Assembly: GCA_016203375.1 (NCBI GenBank)
Contig: JACQMX010000062.1
Span: 1 to 16,039 of the forward strand
DNA: 16,039 nt
DNA from: Candidatus Woesearchaeota archaeon
Lineage (GTDB): Archaea > Nanobdellota > Nanobdellia > Woesearchaeales > UBA12501
Direction: 5' to 3'
In this document: positions 7,630 through 13,822 of the stretch, piece by piece
Numbering within the stretch: the first letter of the stretch is position 1
Layout of the letters: each line of letters begins with the position of its first letter
The notes under the pieces: model-generated
Databases searched by the model: none
The model's input: the letters and a program-made list of their open reading frames with translations, nothing else
Told to the model about the DNA's origin: nothing
Made by a program: the position numbers and the translations under genes

Positions 7630-8622
7630 ATGAGTCTTATCCACAAACTCGACGCGCGCGAAAACGAGCTTATCGAACGGTTTCATAGGCATCCATTCTT
7701 TCGAGGATTTGGACAGCAAAGCGATGCCTCGCTGCGGGACTATCTTGTCCAGAAATGGTTCTTATCCACATGGTTCATACCTTGGTATGACAAAGCTATC
7801 AGTACCATACGCGATCTGGGAGCAAGAGATGTCTTGCGAGAAATCGTCTTTGAGGAGTTTGGGATAAGCGAGGGACAAACACCCGCAACAGCTTCCCCTA
7901 CCCATCGGGAAGATTTGCTTGCTGATCTCGCGTTTATTGGCATTCCGCAATGGTATGTACTCAACGCTAAACCGACAAAAGAAACTATTCACGCGCGAAA
8001 TCGCTTGGAAGCGTTGGTGGATACGTCAAGAACTGAAGATAGTGACTTACGAACGATGGTTGCATTACGAGTTGCTGGAGAGATTCTTGTCGCTGAAGAG
8101 TATCGTCATGTTGTGCCGGAATTGGAAAGGCGCTATGGCTTAACCCGAGGAAAATCACGATTCTACGCGCCACACTTTTATCATGACCGAAAAGACAGAA
8201 CAGCCGAGACAGAAGGCCAGCATACGGAGTCGTTTGTGGAGGTCATCAATAGGATGATTACTGATGATCACAAACTTGACATTGCATTGGAAAGTGCCCA
8301 ACAGGCGTATGACGCCCGTATATCCATTTTTGACCAGTTTACTGCAGGGCATAGAATAGCTCGCGTTGCGCGACATGTCGGCGTTGCCGCTGCGGTAGCA
8401 GCCTTTGCTGTAACTGTTGGCGTAGCTGGACGCGTCTTGCAACCAACAGAACACGAAGCGTACGCGCGGTTTGTGGCGTCTTTGCCTCCAACAGCGAGAG
8501 CTTTCTACGCTGATGCTGATCGCCGATTGCTCGATCAGTATGAAGCAACGGGCGACCAGCGATATCTAGCGAATCTTGGCACGCTGCAGGGAGCGAGAGA
8601 TATTTGGGGAGCAGGACCATAA
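7630..8622 (+). CDS. Haem-oxygenase-like diiron oxidase-family protein (TenA/PqqC/CADD fold) with C-terminal membrane helix
   Basis: A 330-residue protein in two parts. Residues 1-240 are helical and resemble the TenA/PqqC/CADD superfamily: E-rich helix 1 with HPFF (21-24), the EEFG turn (75-78) followed by a conserved-looking H92, E151/E156/E157 on a later helix with H160, and the FYAPHFYHD stretch (178-186) with H198 further on. Haem-oxygenase-like diiron enzymes bind two metals through E/H/E/H/D/H sets on these helices. E76, H92, E151, H182 or H185, D186 or D189, and H198 are candidate ligands, but the exact spacing differs from the canonical H-x3-D-x2-H, so metal binding is inference. Residues about 249-270 (alanine/valine-rich) form a likely transmembrane helix, followed by a soluble tail of 60 residues. 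Superfamily members do oxidations (PqqC, UndA, CADD) or thiamin hydrolysis (TenA); the substrate here is unknown. It has its own promoter, lies 207 nt after lhr, and ends 38 nt before the phosphoesterase gene. Confidence 0.72.
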   Translation: MSLIHKLDARENELIERFHRHPFFRGFGQQSDASLRDYLVQKWFLSTWFIPWYDKAISTIRDLGARDVLREIVFEEFGISEGQTPATASPTHREDLLADLAFIGIPQWYVLNAKPTKETIHARNRLEALVDTSRTEDSDLRTMVALRVAGEILVAEEYRHVVPELERRYGLTRGKSRFYAPHFYHDRKDRTAETEGQHTESFVEVINRMITDDHKLDIALESAQQAYDARISIFDQFTAGHRIARVARHVGVAAAVAAFAVTVGVAGRVLQPTEHEAYARFVASLPPTARAFYADADRRLLDQYEATGDQRYLANLGTLQGARDIWGAGP

Positions 8623-8628
8623 CGCTTA

Positions 8629-8638
8629 CTTTTTAATA
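8629..8638 (+). promoter_or_regulatory. TATA box of the phosphoesterase gene
   Basis: CTTTTTAATA is centred about 27 nt before the ATG at 8661, again predicting a leaderless transcript. It sits in the 38-nt gap after the previous stop codon. Confidence 0.5.
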
Positions 8639-8660
8639 TGAGTATTATTTACTTTCTTCT

Positions 8661-9377
8661 ATGAACCGTATTTCCCTTGCCATCAATGTCACTGCCATCG
8701 ACCTCGCCTTACTTGTTAGAGACACCCTCATCATCTCCGACATCCACATTGGCTATGAAGACGCCCTTCAAAGCAGGGGCGTTCTCATCCCAATATTCCA
8801 GCTGCAAGACACCATAAAACGCCTTGAAACAATATTAAAAGAAACAAAACCAAAGATTGTTGTTATAAACGGCGACCTGAAGCATGAGTTTGGAAGGATT
8901 TCTTCGCAGGAGTGGCGCGATACCTTGAAACTGCTGGATATGATTCTGCAGTACACAGAAAAAATTATTATTGTCAAAGGCAATCATGATCCTATTCTCG
9001 GTCCTATAGCAAGAAAACGAGGGATCGAAATTGTTAAAGAATATAAAATTAATAATGTGCTTATCGCGCACGGTGATGCTGAACCGGCACTGGATAAAGA
9101 AAATAAAGATGTTAAAGTAATTATTATTGGCCACGAGCACCCTGCTATAATCATCCAAGATAAAGTGCGCCGAGAACGCTTCAAATGTTTTCTGGTTGGC
9201 AAGTATAAACGAAGAATGCTTATTGCACAGCCATCATTTTTCCTGCTGACCGAAGGAAGCGATGTGTTGAAGGAAAAACTGCTCAGCCCATTGCTGCAGC
9301 GCGATCTTGGCAATTTTGATGTTTATGTCGTAGAAGATAAGATTTATCCGTTTGGGAAGATTAAGAATTTACGATGA
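8661..9377 (+). CDS. Calcineurin-like metallophosphoesterase, COG1407/PdeM-like
   Basis: A 238-residue enzyme with all calcineurin-type motifs: SDIHIG (26-31), GDLKHE (about 71-76), GNHD (about 107-110), AHGD (about 136-139), and GHEHP (about 157-161). These residues bind two metal ions (usually Mn, Fe or Zn) in phosphodiesterases and nucleases. Length and the short form without a capping domain match the archaeal ICC-like family COG1407, whose bacterial relatives (PdeM) are encoded with Lhr and DNA ligase in a DNA-damage-response operon. The nearby lhr gene supports a DNA-repair role, by inference. The stop codon directly abuts the stop of the convergent gene with no spacing. A general phosphatase is the alternative. 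Confidence 0.88.
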   Translation: MNRISLAINVTAIDLALLVRDTLIISDIHIGYEDALQSRGVLIPIFQLQDTIKRLETILKETKPKIVVINGDLKHEFGRISSQEWRDTLKLLDMILQYTEKIIIVKGNHDPILGPIARKRGIEIVKEYKINNVLIAHGDAEPALDKENKDVKVIIIGHEHPAIIIQDKVRRERFKCFLVGKYKRRMLIAQPSFFLLTEGSDVLKEKLLSPLLQRDLGNFDVYVVEDKIYPFGKIKNLR

Positions 9378-9599
9378 TTATTTTTTCTTTATCTTTTTCC
9401 CTAATTGCACATTTTCTCTCTCCCTCATCTTCGGGACCAGCCAATACGCGATAATCGTGCATGGCACAACAACGATCCAGAACACGATCTCGGGGATCTT
9501 GCGGAATGACATAAGAACAAATGCAGCAAGCGCAACAACGAGCGTTATACTCGCGACGGTTTTCGTGCTAGTAATCTTCAAAGATTTTCCTGATGTCAC
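9378..9599 (-). CDS. Small two-helix membrane protein, overlapping the zinc-finger gene in another frame
   Basis: An open frame with two hydrophobic helices: TVASITLVVALAAFVLMSF and IPEIVFWIVVVPCTIIAYW, followed by a basic tail ending KKIKKK. No ATG lies before the first helix. The given start is GTG at 9599, with GGAG about 10 nt before it; TTG codons at 9656 and near 9581 are alternatives. With the GTG it has 73 residues and overlaps the zinc-finger gene by 32 nt. The combination of an N-terminal zinc finger, a charged linker and two membrane helices is a sensible single protein, so this may instead be the C-terminal half of the upstream gene reached by a frameshift, or split by a sequence error. 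Function unknown. The codons for the lysine-rich tail lie on a T-rich stretch that may serve as terminator for the convergent phosphoesterase gene. Confidence 0.55.
   Translation of the reverse strand: MTSGKSLKITSTKTVASITLVVALAAFVLMSFRKIPEIVFWIVVVPCTIIAYWLVPKMRERENVQLGKKIKKK
9379..9403 (+). terminator. T-rich stretch after the phosphoesterase stop codon
   Basis: Beginning 2 nt after the TGA, 9379-9403 is almost all T on the plus strand, with runs of six, three and five T. Archaeal RNA polymerase terminates on such oligo-T tracts without a hairpin. The same bases encode the lysine-rich end of the minus-strand membrane protein. Confidence 0.5.
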
Positions 9600-9798
9600 G
9601 CTTCTTGCTCTCCACTTGTTCCTGCTTGCGAATTTCCTCAAGTTGCTTTCGCTCAATGATATGGCCTACGGAAGATTGCGCACACTCAATACAAAAGAGT
9701 TTGGAACCCCAGCGCTTGCCTACGCAGTATCTGCAAAGCTGCTTGCCGCACCACTGGCATGCTCCTTCCAAAGGCTTTTGGTGCTTCTCGCATTTCAT
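9568..9798 (-). CDS. Small B-box-like zinc-finger protein
   Basis: A 76-residue protein: MKCEKHQ opens a cross-braced zinc-binding pattern, C3-x2-H6 with C14-x2-C17, C22-x2-C25 and C36-x2-C39, similar in layout to B-box or related treble-clef fingers. A charged helix with many E, K and R residues follows, ending at IRKIFEDY. An in-frame ATG at 9822 lies 8 codons upstream, but the TATA box at 9836-9845 would place the transcript start near 9814, and GGGTGAT lies 6 nt before the ATG at 9798; I therefore chose 9798. The family includes many archaeal proteins in which such a finger is followed by membrane helices. Here the helices are encoded immediately downstream in another frame. Likely a protein-protein adaptor; function not known. 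Confidence 0.7.
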   Translation of the reverse strand: MKCEKHQKPLEGACQWCGKQLCRYCVGKRWGSKLFCIECAQSSVGHIIERKQLEEIRKQEQVESKKRDIRKIFEDY

Positions 9799-9804
9799 GA
9801 ATCC

Positions 9805-9811
9805 ATCACCC
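9805..9811 (-). promoter_or_regulatory. Shine-Dalgarno site of the zinc-finger gene
   Basis: On the minus strand GGGTGAT lies 6 nt before the ATG at 9798. It matches the GGTGAT portion complementary to the 16S 3' end and decides between the two in-frame ATG codons. Confidence 0.6.
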
Positions 9812-9835
9812 AACCAATCCATAGCAGCATTTGTC

Positions 9836-9845
9836 GTATATAAAG
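9836..9845 (-). promoter_or_regulatory. TATA box of the zinc-finger gene
   Basis: CTTTATATAC on the minus strand is centred about 42 nt before the chosen ATG, giving a leader of about 16 nt that contains the Shine-Dalgarno site. It is back to back with the TATA box of the divergent secreted-protein gene, about 39 bp away. Confidence 0.6.
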
Positions 9846-9874
9846 TTATTGCTAATAAAGCATACAGTCGTAAT

Positions 9875-9884
9875 GTTTATAAAC
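9875..9884 (+). promoter_or_regulatory. TATA box of the secreted repeat-protein gene
   Basis: GTTTATAAAC is centred 26 nt before the ATG at 9906. This predicts a leaderless mRNA, and shows that an upstream in-frame ATG at 9831 (before the TATA box) is not the start. Confidence 0.65.
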
Positions 9885-9905
9885 CAACCTGCCTTTTCCA
9901 GTTCT

Positions 9906-11744
9906 ATGAAAAAAGGCAGGTGGCTTATCCTCGGCATTGCCATACTTTTTTCCCTATCCACAGTTTCGGCAAGAGAGATTTTTTCTGGTTGGGTCGTGTC
10001 TGAAGAGCCGTTCACCGCAGGAGACATGACCTTTGTCGCCCGCTACGTCAGAGAGACAGGACGACTTATCATTAATACCTCTACCGACCGCGTTCTTTTA
10101 AGCAAGGGCGATTGCAAAGAACGTGAAGATATCCAGTACTGCTTCTTAGCCGTTGATTTTGACGAACACGCTCGCTACGAGCATGGGAAAGAATACGCGG
10201 GCATCAATCTTCTTATCACACTTCTTGAACCAACCATTCAAGTTGAACGCGAATTTTCCACCACAGCACCAAAGATCATGGAACGAGTCACGATTCAAGG
10301 GAAAGTAAAAAATGTTGGTGATACCAACGCGAATAATCTTGTTTATGCGGATAGCTTTCCGCCTTGGATACTGGTAAAGTATTCCACAACGCCAATCGTC
10401 GGCAATAGTGTACGGATGGTAGTAAGCTATTTGGCACCAGGAAATGAACGGCCATTCCGCTACATTATCGAGCCGCGCGATTACAAGGAATTTGATTCCG
10501 CGGCAACAGTATCGTATGATTATGTCGGAGGAAGCACCATTATAAAGACAGATCCAACCTATCTTGAAGTCGCATCGCCTGTCTCCATCAAAGAGAATTT
10601 CTCTGATCACGTGGCAAAGGTTAATGAGATGGTCACCTACACTATCACCATTCAGAATAAAGATCTGCGAACAGACCTTTCCGTTAACGAATTTGCCATT
10701 CAAATTCCTCCTGGCTTGGATGTTCTCTCCTTTACGCCAAATCTCGAAAAAAAAGGTAATGCCCTTATCTTCCAGAACATGGTAAAAAAGGATAGCAAGG
10801 AAACGCTCACGATAACATTGAGCAGCAGACAAGCCGGAAAATACGTTGTGCGAACACTAGCAGATTTTACAATCAACAACCTTCCCATCAAAAAGGAATT
10901 ATCGCAAAAGCTTACAGTCAGCAGCACGGACATCGTGCCCGTGCTCGAGATAGAGCCCATGCAGGCAAAAGAGGGGGATTATTATCATATTACAGCAACC
11001 CTCACCAACCAAGGAGAAGAAGACATCGCCGATGTGGATACGAGCATTAGCGGCATAAAGGAGTTGCCATTGGATTTTAATAATCGCGCGGTGCTTAGGC
11101 GACGAACCCTTGAACTGTATGACGCAGAATTACCCGTACCAGAAGTGAATGCAACGACAACAAAAACGATCCACTTGGATGGCTCCTACAATGACTCTAG
11201 GGGAAGGAGGTTTTCATTCTCTACAAAAGAGGAAATCACCTTTCTTCCAGGCCCAAAAGTGCTCGAACTTCGTCACGAAATACCCGCATTCATACGGCCC
11301 GGAGAGAATATTACCATTATTATCTATGCGAAGAATCTTCGCCTACAACCCCTTTCTGGCATAGAACTGGCAACAATGCTTCCAAAAGGAACAAAGGTAA
11401 AAGAAGGCGATCCTTATGGAAGTATTTCCCTAAAAGCAAATGAAGAGAAGGAAGCGTACCGATTCACGCTGCATGTCTTTCCAACCTATAAAAAAGATGA
11501 AATTAACATCAAAACAATAGGAAATGCCGTGTATGACAGCGAATTCATAAAAGTAACTAGGCAAGCAACGATTGTGATTGGTGAGGCGCCACTTCAACCT
11601 CCAGTACTGGAAGAAATCCAACCGTCAAGTGAGGAGCAACAACCAGAAGTTCAACAAAATATTAGTGAGATACCATTACCACAAGAAGAGCAAGGTTTCT
11701 TCGTGAGATTGTTTACCTTGCTCAAGCGACTGCTCTTTGGCTAA
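9906..11744 (+). CDS. Secreted or surface protein with repeated Ig-like (DUF11/CARDB-type) domains
   Basis: A 612-residue protein beginning with a signal peptide: MKKGRWLILGIAILFSLS, with likely cleavage after TVSA (about residue 22). An in-frame ATG 25 codons upstream was rejected because it precedes the TATA box and would bury the signal peptide. After an N-terminal segment with two cysteines (GDCKEREDIQYC, about 68-79), four beta-sandwich-like units can be recognised by their 'V.....VKN.G....N' type patterns, beginning near residues 108 (EPTIQVER), 225 (PVSIKENF), 340 (PVLEIEPM) and 450 (KVLELRHEI). Such DUF11/CARDB-like repeats are common in archaeal cell-surface and adhesion proteins. 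The tail is rich in E, Q and P and ends in an aromatic-basic amphipathic stretch (GFFVRLFTLLKRLLFG) that may contact the membrane. The 3' end overlaps the convergent ABC transporter gene by 23 nt. Specific function unknown. Confidence 0.8.
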   Translation: MKKGRWLILGIAILFSLSTVSAREIFSGWVVSEEPFTAGDMTFVARYVRETGRLIINTSTDRVLLSKGDCKEREDIQYCFLAVDFDEHARYEHGKEYAGINLLITLLEPTIQVEREFSTTAPKIMERVTIQGKVKNVGDTNANNLVYADSFPPWILVKYSTTPIVGNSVRMVVSYLAPGNERPFRYIIEPRDYKEFDSAATVSYDYVGGSTIIKTDPTYLEVASPVSIKENFSDHVAKVNEMVTYTITIQNKDLRTDLSVNEFAIQIPPGLDVLSFTPNLEKKGNALIFQNMVKKDSKETLTITLSSRQAGKYVVRTLADFTINNLPIKKELSQKLTVSSTDIVPVLEIEPMQAKEGDYYHITATLTNQGEEDIADVDTSISGIKELPLDFNNRAVLRRRTLELYDAELPVPEVNATTTKTIHLDGSYNDSRGRRFSFSTKEEITFLPGPKVLELRHEIPAFIRPGENITIIIYAKNLRLQPLSGIELATMLPKGTKVKEGDPYGSISLKANEEKEAYRFTLHVFPTYKKDEINIKTIGNAVYDSEFIKVTRQATIVIGEAPLQPPVLEEIQPSSEEQQPEVQQNISEIPLPQEEQGFFVRLFTLLKRLLFG

Positions 11745-13521
11745 CTGCTCGAGCGCTTCGTTTTTCTGTACCAAACTGCTTGTTATAATAAGTGTAGAAT
11801 GCTCCATGCTTCCGCATCAGAGTGGTAAACGGCCCTTCTTCCACAATCCTGCCGTCTTTGATCACAAAGATTTTATCCACATGGCGAATAGTGGAAAGGC
11901 GATGTGCGATAATCAATACCGTTCTCCCTTTTGTTGCATACTCCAAAGCCTTTTGCACTTTTGCTTCAGAAATTGCGTCAAGAGCGGAGGTTGGCTCATC
12001 CAAGATAAGAATAGGTGGATTCCGAAGCAAAACGCGCGCGATGCTAATGCGTTGCTTTTCGCCACCGGAAAGACGCACGCCGCGTTCACCAACAGGAGTG
12101 TTATAACCCTTTTCAAGACCCATAATGAAATCATGCATGTTTGCGAGCTTCGCCGCCTGGATAATATCTTCGTCCGTTGCAACCATATTCCCAAAACGGA
12201 TGTTTTCCTTGATTGTGGTATTAAATAAAATAGCTTCTTGACTCACAATACCAATGTTTTTTCGCAAAGAAAAAAGCTGGATATCGCGGAGGTCAAGGCC
12301 ATCCAAGAGAATGTTTCCTTTCTGCGGATCAAAGAACCGACAAATAAGATTGCCAATAGTTGTCTTTCCCGCTCCGCTTGGTCCGACAAGGCCAATAATT
12401 TCACCAGACTGTATATGGAGATTAATATTCTGCAAAATCGGTTCGTCATGGTTATAACTGAACGCAACATTTTTGAAGCTAATATCTCCCTTTACGTGAT
12501 GCAGCTCAGCAGCATTCGGCTTGTCGTGAATCTTCGCTTTCGTGTCAATGACAGCGAAAACTCGGTCTACGGATACCAACGCGCTTTGCAAGCCAACATT
12601 CACACTGCCAAGCGTAGCAATCGGTTCGAAAAGCTTGCTAATGTAGGTGTATATGGCGATCAGGCTGCCAATGGTTAACACGCCAGCCATCACCTTAACA
12701 CTCCCGAACCATAAGATTAAGAGGAGGGGAATAAAGGTGATGAGCGCAACGACTGTTGAAGAAGAGCTCTCAAGCAGATCCATCTTGAGATCGAGATGGA
12801 TGAGTTTCTTGCTCTTACGCTGAAACTCTCGCAACTTTAACGCTTCTAACACGAAGGCTTTGATAGCTGCCATCGAAGAAAGGTTCTCTTCAAGAAAGCT
12901 TAGGAGGTCGGAAGATTTCTGTACCAGCTTCTCCTTTTGGCGATTGATTTTTTCACTAAAATAATGTTGCGCGATGAGATAAAATGGGAAAAAACCCAGT
13001 GATGCAAGCGTAATCTGCCAATTTAATTTTAAGCAAATGATAAGGATGAAGATTGCAGTGAGGCTCTCAAGCAAAATGACATTCACGACAATGTTGAGAA
13101 CATCATCCATGCTGTACACATCCTCATCAAGGCGATAGAGCATGTCACCTACTTTTTTTGAATGGAAAAAACTCATATCAAGATTTTCTATATGACTAAA
13201 CAATTGGGTTTTTACGTCAAAGATCAGGTTTTCAACAAATTGGGTTGTCTGGTAGGAATGGTAGATGGCAAGAAGGCCCTTGACGACAAAAATGATGATA
13301 AATATCGCGATAAGGTTAAAGAGAAGGCCAAGATTTTTTGATGGGATAACATCATCAAGAAGGATCTTTACCATATACGGCCCAACAAGGCTCAGCAAAG
13401 AAAGAAAGCCGGTAAGTATGAAAAGCCAAACGCACAGTTTCCATTGCGGCTTGGCATACCGCATAATGCGTGCAGTCTTATGAAGAAACCGCCTGAATTT
13501 CTGTACACGTTCACCTCTCAT
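11722..13521 (-). CDS. ABC transporter, fused permease-ATPase (type IV exporter, MsbA/multidrug-like)
   Basis: A 599-residue half-transporter that should work as a homodimer. The N-terminal domain (about 20-310) contains six predicted membrane helices, the first at about 28-47 and the last two at about 258-292. The ATPase domain follows: Walker A GPSGAGKT (380-387), Q-loop Q428, signature LSGGEKQ (484-490), Walker B ILILDE (504-509) and H-loop H540. Members export lipids, drugs or peptides using ATP; the substrate cannot be read from the sequence. Neighbours do not suggest a substrate, although the convergent surface-protein gene may be a coincidence of packing. The start ATG has a TATA box 26 nt upstream (leaderless). 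An AGAGGTGA motif just inside the coding start looks like a ribosome site, but no suitable in-frame start follows it. Confidence 0.93.
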   Translation of the reverse strand: MRGERVQKFRRFLHKTARIMRYAKPQWKLCVWLFILTGFLSLLSLVGPYMVKILLDDVIPSKNLGLLFNLIAIFIIIFVVKGLLAIYHSYQTTQFVENLIFDVKTQLFSHIENLDMSFFHSKKVGDMLYRLDEDVYSMDDVLNIVVNVILLESLTAIFILIICLKLNWQITLASLGFFPFYLIAQHYFSEKINRQKEKLVQKSSDLLSFLEENLSSMAAIKAFVLEALKLREFQRKSKKLIHLDLKMDLLESSSSTVVALITFIPLLLILWFGSVKVMAGVLTIGSLIAIYTYISKLFEPIATLGSVNVGLQSALVSVDRVFAVIDTKAKIHDKPNAAELHHVKGDISFKNVAFSYNHDEPILQNINLHIQSGEIIGLVGPSGAGKTTIGNLICRFFDPQKGNILLDGLDLRDIQLFSLRKNIGIVSQEAILFNTTIKENIRFGNMVATDEDIIQAAKLANMHDFIMGLEKGYNTPVGERGVRLSGGEKQRISIARVLLRNPPILILDEPTSALDAISEAKVQKALEYATKGRTVLIIAHRLSTIRHVDKIFVIKDGRIVEEGPFTTLMRKHGAFYTYYNKQFGTEKRSARAVSQRAVA

Positions 13522-13542
13522 GTATTTAAAAAGAGCGTATGG

Positions 13543-13553
13543 CTATTTAAACC
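13543..13553 (-). promoter_or_regulatory. TATA box of the ABC transporter gene
   Basis: GGTTTAAATAG on the minus strand is centred 26 nt before the ATG at 13521. It lies 7 nt beyond the stop codon of the upstream small gene, so the two genes can be transcribed separately. Confidence 0.65.
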
Positions 13554-13559
13554 TTGCTC

Positions 13560-13787
13560 TTATGGCACTTTCAAACGGCGAACATTAATCGCATTCCGGT
13601 TGTCATCTGTATCGAACTGGACGCGATCATTTTTATTGAGAACCTGCCCAGGCTCGAGATAGACCTCAAAGGTATACATGCGAAAGCGATGATCCGCTCG
13701 AATGCGGCCGCGCACTAATGGCCTACGCCGCCTAGGAAATTGGATAGCATGTGATTCAACGATCTTTCCGGTGTATGCGGTTGGCAT
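13560..13787 (-). CDS. Small basic protein, possibly OB-fold/cold-shock-like
   Basis: A 75-residue basic protein, not firmly recognised. The N-terminal part holds an arginine cluster (FPRRRRPLVRGRIR, 17-30), and the C-terminal part reads YTFEVYLEPGQVLNKNDRV then QFDTDDNRNAINVRRL. The second half resembles the last strands of cold-shock or other OB-fold domains (a turn of the form L-x-x-G-Q-x-V, then x-V-x-F, then N-A-x-N-V). RNA binding is therefore a reasonable guess, but the RNP motifs of true cold-shock proteins are not visible. It has its own TATA box with the ATG about 26 nt downstream. It lies 35 nt after purC and 38 nt before the ABC transporter gene, all on the minus strand. Confidence 0.68.
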   Translation of the reverse strand: MPTAYTGKIVESHAIQFPRRRRPLVRGRIRADHRFRMYTFEVYLEPGQVLNKNDRVQFDTDDNRNAINVRRLKVP

Positions 13788-13809
13788 GAGAAAAAGAAAG
13801 CAAACGAAA

Positions 13810-13817
13810 TATTTAAA
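13810..13817 (-). promoter_or_regulatory. TATA box of the small basic protein gene
   Basis: TTTAAATA on the minus strand is centred about 26 nt before the ATG at 13787, predicting a leaderless mRNA. The pyrimidine-rich stretch between them (13788-13806, with a run of five T on the minus strand) could also end purC transcripts. Confidence 0.6.
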
Positions 13818-13822
13818 CTTAT

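Noticed and set aside
9831..9905. Upstream ATG at 9831 extending the secreted protein by 25 residues
   Set aside because: This ATG lies before the TATA box at 9875-9884, and the extension would place the signal peptide inside the chain.
10146..10832. Long open frame (228 codons) on the minus strand inside the secreted repeat-protein gene
   Set aside because: It lies wholly opposite a gene with signal peptide, promoter and domain structure; its translation has no recognisable motif and an odd, cysteine- and isoleucine-rich composition.
11745..11766. Short GC-rich stretch followed by five T after the secreted-protein stop as a terminator
   Set aside because: The self-complementary part is only an 8-bp palindrome without loop, and the region codes for the ABC transporter end; termination there is possible but not supported enough to list.
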